A stretch of 39,846 bases of DNA from Rhodoferax sp. OV413 (GTDB lineage: Bacteria; Pseudomonadota; Gammaproteobacteria; Burkholderiales; Burkholderiaceae_C): positions 1 through 39,846 of the forward strand of contig CAMATS010000001.1 in assembly GCA_945861195.1 (NCBI GenBank), read 5' to 3'. The notes below the pieces were generated by a model, which was not told the origin of the DNA, ran no database searches, and saw only the letters and a list, made by a program, of their open reading frames with translations. Shown here in pieces: positions 1 through 9,435 of this stretch (position 1 is its first letter; each line of letters opens with the position of its first letter). Position numbers and translations under genes: made by a program.

Positions 1-3000
1 CGCTTCATCCCAGGTACAGCACAGGATGTGCGGGCCTATTTCATGACGCTTCAGTACTGGCTGGGCGGCTCCGATGACAACGTGCTCAACCTGGTGCGCC
101 ATGCCGTTGATCGCGGTGCTGACGGGCCGCGCAAAGTCCTGCGGGGCCTAAGCAAAGTGGCCCCCCCGGTGGAATACCCGGAGCTCGGTGTTTATCACCC
201 ACGCATGGCCGGACGCTACGCTGCACGAGCCGACCGACTGCCAGCCCCGGCAAGCGCGAAAACTGTCGGAACGGTCGGTATTTTGGTGCTGCGCTCCTAT
301 TTGCTGTCGGGCAATGCTGGCCATTACGACGGTGTGATTGCAGCGCTGGAGGCGCGTGGATTGCGGGTGATACCGGCCTTTGCGTCCGGTCTGGATTCCC
401 GGCCGGCGATTGACGAATTCTTTGTGAAAAATGGCCTGGTTTGTGTCGATGCCGTGGTCTCCCTGACCGGCTTTTCCCTGGTCGGCGGGCCGGCTTATAA
501 CGATGCCAAGGCGGCCGAAGAGGTGCTCGCCCGGCTCAATGTGCCCTATGTGGCCGCGCATCCGGTCGAGTTTCAGACCCTGGATCAATGGGGCGGCTCA
601 GAGCGCGGATTGTTGCCGGTCGAAAGCACCATCATGGTGGCCATTCCCGAACTCGACGGCTCTACCGGCCCGATTGTGTTCGGCGGTCGCCCCGGCCCGG
701 TGGGGGTTACCTGCACCGGCTGCCACTACGCCTGCACCTTCACTGCGGCTGACAACTCGCAGGACATGCGTTCCTGCCCCGAGCGCGCGGTCATGCTCGC
801 CGCACGGGTTGGCAAGCTGGTGGCCCTGAGGAAAAGCGAGCAGGCCCAGCGCAAGGTGGCGATTGTGGTGTTCAACTTTCCGCCCAATGCGGGCAATATC
901 GGCAGCGCCGCCTACCTGTCGGTTTTTGAGTCTCTGCTCAATACCCTCAAGGCCATGAAGTCGCAGGGCTATGAGGTCGAACTGCCGGCCAGCGTCGATG
1001 ACCTGCGCGAGGCTGTGCTCAAGGGCAATGCCGCGCAGTATGGTGCCGATGGCAATGTGCACACCCTGATCTCCGTTGATGAGCATGTCAAAAGAGAGCG
1101 CTGGCTCAGCGAGATCGAGGCGCAGTGGGGCCCGGCGCCGGGGCGCCAGCTCAGCAATGGCCAGGCTATTTTTGTGTTGGGCAAACAGTTTGGCAATGTG
1201 CTGATCTGCGTGCAACCGTCGTTTGGTTACGAAGGCGACCCGATGCGCTTGCTGTTTGAAAAAGGGCTGACGCCAACCCATGCGTTCTCGGCTTTTTACC
1301 GCTACCTGCGGGAGGACTTCAAGGCCCACGCCGTGGTCCATTTCGGAACCCATGGCGCCCTCGAGTTCATGCCCGGTAAGCAAAGTGGCCTGACTGGCAA
1401 CTGCTGGCCAGACCGTTTGATTGATGACTTGCCCAATATTTACCTGTATGCCTCGAACAACCCCTCCGAGGGGGCGATCGCCAAACGCCGCTCAGCCGCC
1501 ACCCTGATCAGTTACCTGACACCGCCAATTGCCCAGGCGGGTTTGTACAAAGGCCTGAACGACCTCAAGGCGTCTATCGACCGCTGGCGTACCCTCGAAC
1601 CTCAGGCCCGGGAGCGTGACAAGCTCGCCGAAGTGCTGCAATGCCAGGCAGTTGAGCTCAACCTGGCTGAGGCTGAGCCCTTGTGGAGCGGACTGTCCAG
1701 CCGAAGCGTTGAAGCCCAGGTGCTGGGGCTGGCGCAGCAGGTGCTGGAGCTGGAGTACACCCTGATTCCCCACGGCCTGCATGTTGCCGGTCGCGCACCA
1801 AGCAGCGCCGAGCGGGTCGACCTGCTGCTGGCCATGGCCGATGCAACCCATGCTGTCACGCTGGAGCGGGCCGGGGTGGAGGCGCTGGTGGGCGGACTGG
1901 GTGTTGAGCGGGCGCTCAAGCTCTCGGGCTTGGCCAAATCCGACAACGCACTGCACATCTTGCGCGAGCTCGAACAGGCCAACGCCATGCTCTCGGTGGA
2001 CACCGAGGTGTCGGCCATCCTGAGCGCTCTGAATGGCCACTATATTCGTCCGGCCCCTGGCGGCGACATCCTGCGCACACCGGCGGTTCTGCCCACGGGC
2101 AGAAACATCCATGGCTTTGACCCATTCCGCATTCCCAGTGCTTTTGCCGTGGCAGACGGCGCCAAGCAGGCGCAGCTCCTGATCGACCGGTTCATTGCCG
2201 ATGGCAACACCCTCCCCGAGTCTGTGGCCATGGTGCTTTGGGGCAGTGACAACCTGAAAAATGAGGGTGCACCGATCGCCCAAGCGCTTGCGCTGATGGG
2301 CGCCCTGCCTCGCTTTGACAGCTATGGCCGCATTGCCGGTGCCCGCCTGATACCGCTGGCCGAGCTCGGCCGGCCCCGGATCGATGTGGTCATCACGCTG
2401 TCGGGTATTTTTCGTGACCTCATGCCCCTGCAGATCAAGCTGCTGGCCGAAGCCGCATTTTTGGCGGCCTCTGCCGATGAGCCCACAGAGCTCAACTGGA
2501 TTCGAAAACACAGCCTGGCCTACCAGCTCGAACACGGCTGCACGCTGGAGATCGCCGCCCTGCGGGTCTACGGTAACGCTGAGGGCGCCTACGGCTCAAA
2601 TGTCAACAACCTGGTCGAGAGCAGCCGCTGGCTTGATGAAGGTGAGTTGGCAGAAACCTATAAGCGGCGCAAAGGCTTCGCCTATGGCAGAAGCGGGCGA
2701 CCCTCGCAACAAACCGCGCTGCTGCAAAGTGCCTTGGCCGGTGTGCAGCTGACCTACCAAAATCTGGATTCAGTCGAGCTGGGGGTGACCACGGTCGACA
2801 ATTATTTCGACACCCTGGGCGGTATTACCCAGGCCGTCAAGGTGGCCAAGGGCGGCGCAACACCGCCGGTGTACATCGGCGACCAGACCAAGGGGGCAGC
2901 CGCGGTGCGCTCCCTCAAAGAACAGGTGGCGCTGGAGACCCGCACCCGCATGCTCAACCCAAAATGGTACGAGGGCATGCTGGAGCACGGCTACGAAGGC

Positions 3001-3294
3001 GTGCGTCAAATTGAGGTGCATGTCACCAACACCATGGGCTGGTCGGCCACCACCGGCCAGGTTCAGCCCTGGGTGTACAAAGAGCTTACCGAGACCTTTT
3101 TGCTTGACCCGGCCATGCGCGAGCGCCTGGCCAGGCTGAACCCAACCGCGTCTGCACGGGTGGCCAATCGCTTGATTGAGGCCTCCGAGAGAAATTACTG
3201 GAGCCCAGACCAGGAGACCCTGGAGGCTCTTCGCCGCGCCGGCGAAGAGCTTGAAGATCGTGTTGAAGGCGTTTACGAAGGATCATTACCATGA
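1..3294 (+). CDS. bchH: Magnesium chelatase subunit H (BchH), 5' end outside window
   Basis: Large porphyrin-binding subunit of Mg-chelatase, which with BchI and BchD inserts Mg2+ into protoporphyrin IX. The reading frame is open from base 1 (it begins RFIPGTAQDV), so the GTG at 28 is not the start; I estimate roughly 100-140 N-terminal residues are missing compared with the usual length of about 1,200. Visible CobN/BchH family landmarks include HFGTHGALEFMPGK near window codon 450, ASNNPSEGAIAKRR, and the conserved C-terminal stretch NTMGWSATTGQVQPWVY. The C terminus (GEELEDRVEG) is complete. The TGA overlaps the bchL start by ATGA, so the two are probably translationally coupled. BchI and BchD are encoded at the other end of the window. 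Confidence 0.97.
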   Translation, partial: RFIPGTAQDVRAYFMTLQYWLGGSDDNVLNLVRHAVDRGADGPRKVLRGLSKVAPPVEYPELGVYHPRMAGRYAARADRLPAPASAKTVGTVGILVLRSYLLSGNAGHYDGVIAALEARGLRVIPAFASGLDSRPAIDEFFVKNGLVCVDAVVSLTGFSLVGGPAYNDAKAAEEVLARLNVPYVAAHPVEFQTLDQWGGSERGLLPVESTIMVAIPELDGSTGPIVFGGRPGPVGVTCTGCHYACTFTAADNSQDMRSCPERAVMLAARVGKLVALRKSEQAQRKVAIVVFNFPPNAGNIGSAAYLSVFESLLNTLKAMKSQGYEVELPASVDDLREAVLKGNAAQYGADGNVHTLISVDEHVKRERWLSEIEAQWGPAPGRQLSNGQAIFVLGKQFGNVLICVQPSFGYEGDPMRLLFEKGLTPTHAFSAFYRYLREDFKAHAVVHFGTHGALEFMPGKQSGLTGNCWPDRLIDDLPNIYLYASNNPSEGAIAKRRSAATLISYLTPPIAQAGLYKGLNDLKASIDRWRTLEPQARERDKLAEVLQCQAVELNLAEAEPLWSGLSSRSVEAQVLGLAQQVLELEYTLIPHGLHVAGRAPSSAERVDLLLAMADATHAVTLERAGVEALVGGLGVERALKLSGLAKSDNALHILRELEQANAMLSVDTEVSAILSALNGHYIRPAPGGDILRTPAVLPTGRNIHGFDPFRIPSAFAVADGAKQAQLLIDRFIADGNTLPESVAMVLWGSDNLKNEGAPIAQALALMGALPRFDSYGRIAGARLIPLAELGRPRIDVVITLSGIFRDLMPLQIKLLAEAAFLAASADEPTELNWIRKHSLAYQLEHGCTLEIAALRVYGNAEGAYGSNVNNLVESSRWLDEGELAETYKRRKGFAYGRSGRPSQQTALLQSALAGVQLTYQNLDSVELGVTTVDNYFDTLGGITQAVKVAKGGATPPVYIGDQTKGAAAVRSLKEQVALETRTRMLNPKWYEGMLEHGYEGVRQIEVHVTNTMGWSATTGQVQPWVYKELTETFLLDPAMRERLARLNPTASARVANRLIEASERNYWSPDQETLEALRRAGEELEDRVEGVYEGSLP

Positions 3295-4214
3295 GTGTTA
3301 CCACTGTGCCTTTTCCGGATATCAAAACACCGGGTGTTCGCAAAAATCTGAGGCTCGACGGCGAAGGCAGCCTGCAAGTCGAGCTTGACCCAAACCTGAA
3401 GATTGGCAATGCCAAGGTTTTTGCCATTTATGGCAAAGGCGGTATTGGCAAGAGCACCACCTCGAGCAATCTGTCTGCGGCCTTCTCAAAATTGGGTAAA
3501 CGGGTGTTGCAAATCGGCTGCGATCCCAAGCACGACTCGACCTTTACCCTGACCAAAAAAATGCTGCCGACAGTGATCGATGTACTCGAATCAGTTGACT
3601 TTCATGCCGAGGAATTGCGCGTTGAAGACTTTGTTTTCAAAGGCTACAACGGCGTGATGTGCGTGGAGGCGGGTGGCCCGCCTGCGGGCACCGGCTGTGG
3701 CGGCTATGTGGTGGGGCAAACCGTCAAGCTCTTGAAAGAGCACCACCTGCTCGAGGACACCGATGTGGTGATTTTCGATGTGCTCGGTGACGTGGTGTGC
3801 GGTGGTTTTGCTGCGCCCTTGCAACACGCCGACCGCGCCTTGATTGTCACGGCGAACGATTTTGACTCGATTTTTGCCATGAACCGCATCGTGCAGGCGA
3901 TTGGCGCCAAGGCCAAAAATTACAATGTGCGCCTAGGCGGCGTGATCGCCAACCGCAGTGCTGATACCGACCAAATCGACAAATACAACAACAAGATCGG
4001 CCTCAAGTTGGCTGCACATTTCCCCGACCTCGATGTCATCCGGCGCAGCCGCCTTAAAAAATCCACCCTCTTTGAGATGGAGTACTCGCCCGAACTCGAA
4101 GCGGTTCAAAAGGAATACATGCGGCTTGCGGCTGCTTTGTGGTTGGGCACTGAGCCCATGAACGCGGTCCCCATGAAGGACCGGGACATTTTTGATTTGT
4201 TGGGATTTGACTGA
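3291..4214 (+). CDS. bchL: Light-independent protochlorophyllide reductase iron protein (BchL)
   Basis: NifH-like ATPase that passes electrons to the BchN-BchB component, reducing the D ring of protochlorophyllide without light. The 307 residues match the family length. The P-loop GKGGIGKS lies at residues 48-55; the two cysteines that bind the intersubunit 4Fe-4S cluster lie in GGPPAGTGCGG and DVLGDVVCGG. The start is the ATG that overlaps the bchH stop (ATGA). It is distinguished from its paralogue BchX (25654-24641) by its short N terminus and by IFDVLGD in place of LLDFLGD. Its partners bchN and bchB are not in the window; they may lie left of bchH. Confidence 0.98.
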   Translation: MSVTTVPFPDIKTPGVRKNLRLDGEGSLQVELDPNLKIGNAKVFAIYGKGGIGKSTTSSNLSAAFSKLGKRVLQIGCDPKHDSTFTLTKKMLPTVIDVLESVDFHAEELRVEDFVFKGYNGVMCVEAGGPPAGTGCGGYVVGQTVKLLKEHHLLEDTDVVIFDVLGDVVCGGFAAPLQHADRALIVTANDFDSIFAMNRIVQAIGAKAKNYNVRLGGVIANRSADTDQIDKYNNKIGLKLAAHFPDLDVIRRSRLKKSTLFEMEYSPELEAVQKEYMRLAAALWLGTEPMNAVPMKDRDIFDLLGFD

Positions 4215-4224
4215 AAGCGTGCGC

Positions 4225-4926
4225 ATGAGCCAACCGTCCTATCAAGAGCGCCGCGGTCAAATTGAAACCTACTTTGACCGCACCGCGGTGCAGGCTTGGG
4301 CGCGTCTCACCTCGGATGCGCCGCTGGGCCGTATCCGGGCCACCGTGCGGGCCGGGCGGGACCAGATGCGGGCCAAACTGTTGTCCTGGTTGCCCCATGA
4401 TTTGAGCGGTCAACGCCTGCTAGACGCGGGCTGCGGCACCGGCGCCCTGGCGGTCGAGGCAGCCCGGCGTGGCGCTGACGTGGTGGCCATCGACCTGTCG
4501 CCCAAGCTGATCGAACTCGCACGCGAGCGCCTGGGGCAGGTGCCAGGCGGCGGCCGTGTTGAATTCCTCAGCGGCGACATGCTCGACCCTGCGCTGGGCC
4601 GGTTTGACCATGTGGTGGCGATGGATTCGGTGATTCACTACCGTACCGAAGATGCGGTGGCGGCGCTCTCGCTCCTCGCCCAGCGCACCACTGGCTCCAT
4701 CCTGTTCACCTTTGCCCCGAGCACGCCCCTGCTTGCCGCCATGATCAGGCTTGGCCGCCTGCTCCCGCGCAGCGACCGCGCGCCCTGGCTGGAGCCCATG
4801 GCAGAAAAAACCCTGACTCGTTTGATGCAGCAGGACCCGGTGTTGTCGGCCTGGACAGGCGGGCGCACCGAGCGGGTCTCGAGCGGCTTTTACAAGTCGC
4901 AGGCCATGGAGTGGAGCAGGCAATGA
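4225..4926 (+). CDS. bchM: Mg-protoporphyrin IX O-methyltransferase (BchM)
   Basis: SAM-dependent methyltransferase that esterifies the C13 propionate of Mg-protoporphyrin IX, giving the monomethyl ester used by AcsF (8314-9393). A class I SAM-binding motif, LDAGCGTG, is at residues 66-73, followed by the acidic end of strand 2 (VVAIDLS). I chose the ATG at 4225 (MSQPSYQERR, 233 residues). The frame is open upstream to 4192, but those extra codons overlap bchL and do not look conserved. No strong ribosome-binding site is visible, so translation may be coupled to bchL, which ends 10 bases upstream. The stop overlaps the lhaA start by ATGA. Confidence 0.95.
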   Translation: MSQPSYQERRGQIETYFDRTAVQAWARLTSDAPLGRIRATVRAGRDQMRAKLLSWLPHDLSGQRLLDAGCGTGALAVEAARRGADVVAIDLSPKLIELARERLGQVPGGGRVEFLSGDMLDPALGRFDHVVAMDSVIHYRTEDAVAALSLLAQRTTGSILFTFAPSTPLLAAMIRLGRLLPRSDRAPWLEPMAEKTLTRLMQQDPVLSAWTGGRTERVSSGFYKSQAMEWSRQ

Positions 4927-6362
4927 CCATTCGGACTGTTGGGCAGTGGGCGCGTCGCCTGCCGATGAATTACCTGCCGTTTGCAGACGTGGCAAGCGCC
5001 GACCTGCCGATGGGCAGGCTGATGCGGCTGTCCCTGTTCAAGTTCACCATGGGCATCACCACTGCCTTGATGATTGGCACCCTCAACCGGGTCATGATTG
5101 TCGAGTTGAGCGTGGCCGCCTGGCTGGTGGCCCTGATGTTGGCACTGCCCATGTTGGTGGCACCCTTCAGGGCGATCACCGGTTACCAATCCGACACCCA
5201 CCGCTCGGCTTTCGGCTGGCGCCGGGTGCCCTATATGTGGGGCGGCACGCTGATTCAGTTTTTCGGTTTGGCCATCATGCCGTTTGCACTGCTTGTTTTG
5301 TCAGGCCAGGGCCAGGTGCCGGTGCCCGACTGGTTTGGTCAGGCGGCCGCTGCGCTGGCCTTTTTGATGGTCGGCGCCGGACTGCAAACCTCGCAAACAG
5401 CGGGCCTGGCACTTGCCACAGACCAGGCCAGCGCCGAGACCAGGCCACGGGTGGTCGCCTTGATGTATGTCATGCTCTTGCTCGGCGCGGTCGGCGGTAG
5501 CATGGCTTTTAGCTGGCTGCTGGCCGATTTCAGCCCCAAGCGCTTGGTTCAGGTGGTGCAGGGTACGGCGATGGTGGTCTTGCTGCTCAACTCGGTAGCG
5601 CTTTGGAAACAAGAGGCCCGTAACCCGGCCAGGGCGGCGGCCATGAAGACTGAGCAACACCTGCCGTTTCGCCTGGTTTGGCAGCGCTTCATTGCCAACC
5701 GGCAGGCCAAGCGGTTCTTGTGGGCCACCGGCTTGGGCACCATGGCCTTCAATATGCAGGATGTGGTTCTGGAGCCCTATGGCGGAGAAATCATGCACCT
5801 CAGCGTGGGCGCCACCAGCGCCCTGACGGCTTTGTTGGCGGGTGGCGCCATGGCCGGTTTTTTATTGGCTGCGCGCGTGCTCGCACGGGGCGCCGACCCC
5901 TTGCGCCTCGCGGCCTACGGCGTTTTGGCTGGCCTGCCCGCTTTTTCTGCGGTGATTTTTGCCGCCCCGCTGCAAGCCGACGACCTGTTTCGCTTAGGTG
6001 CGCTGGGCATCGGTTTTGGTGGCGGCCTGTTCGCTGTTGGCACGCTGTATGCAGCCATGCGCATGGAAGACGGCGGCTTTGTGGGGCTTGCGCTGGGCGC
6101 CTGGGGCGCAGTGCAATCCGTCGCCGCTGGTCTGGCCATGTTTTTGGGCGGCGCCCTGCGTGACCTGGTCTCGGGCTTGGCTGCCGAGGGCGCACTCGGA
6201 GCCGCCTTGGTAGACCCGGCCACTGGTTACAGCTTCGTCTACCATGTTGAGATGTATCTGTTGTTTGTTACCCTGATTGTTATCGGCCCGCTGGTCAAGC
6301 GGGTTGCTCTACCTGTTCCCCCCCCAACCGAACGGACCGGCCTAGCCGATCTGAGCGGTTGA
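4923..6362 (+). CDS. lhaA: LhaA/PucC-family light-harvesting 1 assembly protein
   Basis: Polytopic membrane protein of the PucC/LhaA branch of the major facilitator superfamily, required in purple bacteria for LH1 assembly around the reaction centre. It is 479 residues, with about twelve hydrophobic segments. Family features include RLSLFKFTMGITTALMIGTL near the N terminus, FRAITGYQSD, FGWRRVPY, and FNMQDVVLEPYGGE in the second half. The ATG at 4923 (ATGA overlap with bchM) is preferred to the in-frame GTG at 4911, because GGAG sits at 4913-4916, six bases before the ATG. Its position between bchM and puhA is the classical one for lhaA rather than pucC. Confidence 0.95.
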   Translation: MTIRTVGQWARRLPMNYLPFADVASADLPMGRLMRLSLFKFTMGITTALMIGTLNRVMIVELSVAAWLVALMLALPMLVAPFRAITGYQSDTHRSAFGWRRVPYMWGGTLIQFFGLAIMPFALLVLSGQGQVPVPDWFGQAAAALAFLMVGAGLQTSQTAGLALATDQASAETRPRVVALMYVMLLLGAVGGSMAFSWLLADFSPKRLVQVVQGTAMVVLLLNSVALWKQEARNPARAAAMKTEQHLPFRLVWQRFIANRQAKRFLWATGLGTMAFNMQDVVLEPYGGEIMHLSVGATSALTALLAGGAMAGFLLAARVLARGADPLRLAAYGVLAGLPAFSAVIFAAPLQADDLFRLGALGIGFGGGLFAVGTLYAAMRMEDGGFVGLALGAWGAVQSVAAGLAMFLGGALRDLVSGLAAEGALGAALVDPATGYSFVYHVEMYLLFVTLIVIGPLVKRVALPVPPPTERTGLADLSG

Positions 6363-6391
6363 ATTTTTCTCGACCCTGAAGGAGAACCACC

Positions 6392-7156
6392 ATGCAAATC
6401 GGCGCCATTACTGGCTATATAGACTTGGCCCAGATCATCTTGTACATGTTCTGGATATTTTTCGCTGGCATTATTTTTTACCTTGTCCGTGAAGGTCATC
6501 GTGAGGGCTACCCCATGGAGACCGATGGCGGCGGCACTGCGCCAGTCACCGGTTGGCCCATTCCCTCGCCCAAAACATACAAGCTGGCCAATGGGCACGA
6601 GGTGACCGTGCCAGACCTGAAGCGGGGTGAGCCACCGATCAATTTGCGCCGTACCGGAGCCGGCCCTGACTGGCCCTATGTGCCCACTAACAACGGCATG
6701 ACCGATGCCGTCGGCCCGGGCGCTTATTCCTTGCGTGCTGACCGGCCTGATATGGATGTGCATGGCCAGCCCACGATTCGGCCGCTGCGGGTGCTCAAGG
6801 GCTACGATGTGTCAAAACACGACTCTGATCCCCGTGGCATGAATGTGGTGGGCGCCGATGGCAAAGTGGGCGGCAAGGTAGTCGACCTGTGGATCGATAC
6901 CTGCGAGATGATGTTCCGCTACCTCGAAGTGCAAACCGCAGGGGCCCAATCACGCCGGGTTTTGTTGCCCATGCCGTTCTGCCGGGTGGGTGATAAAACT
7001 GTGGCGGTGCAAAGCATTCACGGCGTCCATTTTGCACAGGTGCCAACTACCCGCAGCGCCGACCAAGTGACACTGCTCGAGGAAGACAAAATATCGGCCT
7101 TTTATGGTGCCGGCACCCTGTATGCCGACCCAAGCCGAGCGGAGCCTATTCTGTGA
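6392..7156 (+). CDS. puhA: Photosynthetic reaction centre H subunit (PuhA)
   Basis: Reaction-centre H subunit, which caps the cytoplasmic face of the L-M core and shapes proton delivery to the secondary quinone. It is 254 residues with a single N-terminal membrane span (about residues 11-31, IILYMFWIFFAGIIFYLV) and then a PRC-barrel cytoplasmic domain. The family stretch REGHREGYPME follows the span, and VDLWIDTCEMMFRYLEV is in the barrel. A strong ribosome-binding site, AAGGAG (6379-6384), lies seven bases before the ATG, one of the best in this operon. That fits the need for stoichiometric expression. The terminal GTGA overlaps the puhB start. Confidence 0.97.
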   Translation: MQIGAITGYIDLAQIILYMFWIFFAGIIFYLVREGHREGYPMETDGGGTAPVTGWPIPSPKTYKLANGHEVTVPDLKRGEPPINLRRTGAGPDWPYVPTNNGMTDAVGPGAYSLRADRPDMDVHGQPTIRPLRVLKGYDVSKHDSDPRGMNVVGADGKVGGKVVDLWIDTCEMMFRYLEVQTAGAQSRRVLLPMPFCRVGDKTVAVQSIHGVHFAQVPTTRSADQVTLLEEDKISAFYGAGTLYADPSRAEPIL

Positions 7157-7827
7157 CACAAGCCATCTCAGGCCACGAGCACGAGTTCGAGCCTGAATTC
7201 GGTCTGCCCGAGGCCCTGCCCAGCGGCGAGCGCATCCTCTGGCAGGGCGCGCCTGACTTTCGGGCCATGGCAGTCCAGGTGTTTCACCTGCGCAAACTGG
7301 GCCTGTACTTTTTGCTGCTGCTGCTGCTGCGGGCAAGCTATCTGTACAGCACCGGCTTGGCGCCGCTTGAGCTTTTGCCTGCCATGATTTGGCCGCTGGC
7401 CTTGGCCTTGGTCGGTTTTGGTGCGGTCGCCAGCCTGGCCTGGCTGACTGTCAAGACCACCGCCTACACCCTGACTGACCGCCGTGTGGTCATGCGCATC
7501 GGCATTGTCTTGACCTTGAGTTTCAACCTGCCTTTGGGTCGCATAGAGACCGCCGACCTGCGACTCGACCGCCAGGGTTGCGGCGATATACCGTTGCGGC
7601 TCAGCCAGGGCGACAAAATTGCCTGGCTGCACCTGTGGCCCCATGTGCGCCCTTGGCGCGTGGCGCAACCCGAGCCAACGCTGCGTTGTATACCGGATGC
7701 GCGCAAAGTGGCCGGTTTGCTGGCCAAAGCCTGGGCCGAGCTGACCAACAACCCGCCGCCCAACAGCCTGCCCGTGGCGAGCGCGCAGGGTGATGGCCGA
7801 CCCCAGTGGCAAGCGAGCCTGACATGA
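7153..7827 (+). CDS. puhB: Photosynthetic complex assembly protein PuhB
   Basis: Membrane protein needed for efficient reaction-centre assembly in Rhodobacter; its biochemical role is poorly defined. It is 224 residues, beginning with GTG overlapping the puhA stop. The N terminus (LPSGERILWQGAPD) and the later YTLTDRRVVMRIG are typical of the family, which has a bacterial PH-like domain between and after the membrane segments. Hydrophobic stretches lie at about residues 50-66 and 76-100, with a further one near 115-125. The puhABC order is the standard one. Confidence 0.93.
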   Translation: MTQAISGHEHEFEPEFGLPEALPSGERILWQGAPDFRAMAVQVFHLRKLGLYFLLLLLLRASYLYSTGLAPLELLPAMIWPLALALVGFGAVASLAWLTVKTTAYTLTDRRVVMRIGIVLTLSFNLPLGRIETADLRLDRQGCGDIPLRLSQGDKIAWLHLWPHVRPWRVAQPEPTLRCIPDARKVAGLLAKAWAELTNNPPPNSLPVASAQGDGRPQWQASLT

Positions 7828-8291
7828 TTCCCCAGCCCTCGCCGCCCCCAGTGATCAGGCCAGACACCTTCCCGCAGTGGGTGCTGCTGACGGCCGGCGG
7901 CATCCTGGCCTTCTCGCTGATCAGCGTGGCATTGGTGCGCATCACCGGCAACGGCCCGGACCAATTGGCTGCTGCGGTCACCGCAGAGCGCAGCCTGCGC
8001 TTTGAAGACCGGGCCGACGGTGGTATTTCCGTGATTGACGGCCAAAGCGCGGAACTCTTAACCACCGTGCACGGTGAGCAGGGGTTTTTGCGCGGCGCAG
8101 TGCGTACTTTGGCGCGGGAGCGGCGCAGCCGGCAACTTGGCCCCGAGCAACCGTTTCAATTGATCGCCCGTGCTGACGGCCGGCTAACCCTGTTTGACCC
8201 AGCCACCGGTCAGCGGGTTGAGCTGGAGGCCTTTGGGCCGAGCAATGCCGGTGTGTTCAGCCCATTTCTCGCCATGAAACCGGCAAATTAG
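7824..8291 (+). CDS. puhC: Photosynthetic complex assembly protein PuhC
   Basis: Small single-span protein implicated in organising the RC-LH1 core complex. It is 155 residues with one hydrophobic segment at about residues 20-40 and a soluble C-terminal domain. FEDRADGGISVID and VHGEQGFLRGAVRTLARER are the conserved stretches. The ATG at 7824 overlaps the puhB stop (ATGA) and is preferred over an in-frame GTG at 7806. The gap to acsF is 22 bases and holds AGGA. The family is divergent, so the assignment rests on both sequence motifs and position after puhB. Confidence 0.9.
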   Translation: MIPQPSPPPVIRPDTFPQWVLLTAGGILAFSLISVALVRITGNGPDQLAAAVTAERSLRFEDRADGGISVIDGQSAELLTTVHGEQGFLRGAVRTLARERRSRQLGPEQPFQLIARADGRLTLFDPATGQRVELEAFGPSNAGVFSPFLAMKPAN

Positions 8292-8313
8292 TTCGCCAGA
8301 CAAACAGGAAGAC

Positions 8314-9393
8314 ATGATGCAAGCCAGCGCACCCACCGAAACCGTTGAAACCGTTGCCCTCAAGGCCAAAGAAAACACGCTGCTGAGCCCCCGTTTCTAC
8401 ACCACCGATTTTGAGGCCATGAACCGGCTCGACGTCTCGCCCCTGCGTGCGCAATGGGACGCCATGTTGGCCGAGTACGAGGGCGACAACAACCATGACC
8501 ACTTCCAGCGCACCCCTGAGTTCGCGGTCGAGGTCGCGGAAACCTTCTCCAAAGTGTCCCCTGAGCTCAGGCAGGAGTTCCTTGATTTCCTGATCAGTTC
8601 GCTGACCTCTGAATTTTCTGGTTGCATCCTCTACAACGAAATCCACAAAAATGTGGACAACCCGGATATCAAGGCGCTGATGCGCTACATGGCCCGGGAC
8701 GAGTCGCGCCATGCGAGCTTTATCAACCAGTCGCTGAAAGATTTTGGCCTGGGCATTGACATGGGCGACCTCAAGCGCACCAAGGCCTACACCTATTTCA
8801 AGCCAAAATATATTTTTTATGCGACCTACCTGTCGGAAAAAATCGGTTACGCCCGCTACATCACAATTTTTCGCCAGCTCGAGCGCCATCCTGAGAAACG
8901 TTTCCACCCGATTTTTCGCTGGTTCGAGCGTTGGTGTAACGACGAGTTCCGGCACGGCGAATCGTTTGCCCTGATCATGCGCGCCCACCCCGAGCTTCTG
9001 CGTGGTGCAAACACCCTTTGGATCCGCTTCTTTTTGCTCGCCGTGTATGCCACCATGTATGTCCGAGATCACACCCGTCCACAGCTCAAGGCGGCCATGG
9101 GGCTGGCGCCAACCGCCTACGACTACGAGGTGTTCCGCATCACCAACGAAATTACCCGCCAGGTGTTCCCGATTTCTCTGGATATCGACCACCCCGCTTT
9201 CCGCGCTGGTCTGGATCGCCTGTTTTGCATACAAACCGCGATGAGCGCTGCCAAGGCCCGCGGTGGTGTGGTCGGGCTGCTCAAGCAGGCTGGCCTGGCC
9301 GCTCAAGGCCTGCTGACCTTTGTGCGGCTTTACCTGCTGCCAGTCAGGCGCCACGAGCTTCCTACGCAGGTGCGCGTGGCACCGGTGTGGTGA
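8314..9393 (+). CDS. acsF: Mg-protoporphyrin IX monomethyl ester oxidative cyclase (AcsF)
   Basis: Diiron oxygenase that forms the fifth (E) ring, turning Mg-protoporphyrin monomethyl ester into protochlorophyllide with O2. It is 359 residues. Two carboxylate/histidine iron-binding motifs are clear: ARDESRH (about residue 130) and CNDEFRHGE (about residue 210), with further Glu ligands in SEFSGCILYNEIHK. The O2-dependent enzyme indicates synthesis under oxic or microoxic conditions; the O2-independent cyclase BchE is not in the window. Two adjacent ATG codons (8314, 8317) are possible starts, just after AGGA. It sits between puhC and puhE, as in Rubrivivax-type clusters. Confidence 0.97.
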   Translation: MMQASAPTETVETVALKAKENTLLSPRFYTTDFEAMNRLDVSPLRAQWDAMLAEYEGDNNHDHFQRTPEFAVEVAETFSKVSPELRQEFLDFLISSLTSEFSGCILYNEIHKNVDNPDIKALMRYMARDESRHASFINQSLKDFGLGIDMGDLKRTKAYTYFKPKYIFYATYLSEKIGYARYITIFRQLERHPEKRFHPIFRWFERWCNDEFRHGESFALIMRAHPELLRGANTLWIRFFLLAVYATMYVRDHTRPQLKAAMGLAPTAYDYEVFRITNEITRQVFPISLDIDHPAFRAGLDRLFCIQTAMSAAKARGGVVGLLKQAGLAAQGLLTFVRLYLLPVRRHELPTQVRVAPVW

Positions 9394-9435
9394 ATTGACT
9401 GCTGCCGAGTTGCCAGAGCCCACCGAGACCCTGCC

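Noticed and set aside
598..2535. Long minus-strand frames opposite bchH
   Set aside because: Same shadow effect; bchH is intact and conserved on the plus strand.
8257..9423. 388-codon minus-strand frame opposite acsF
   Set aside because: Fully opposite a conserved enzyme; no motifs, no ribosome-binding site, no neighbours on that strand.
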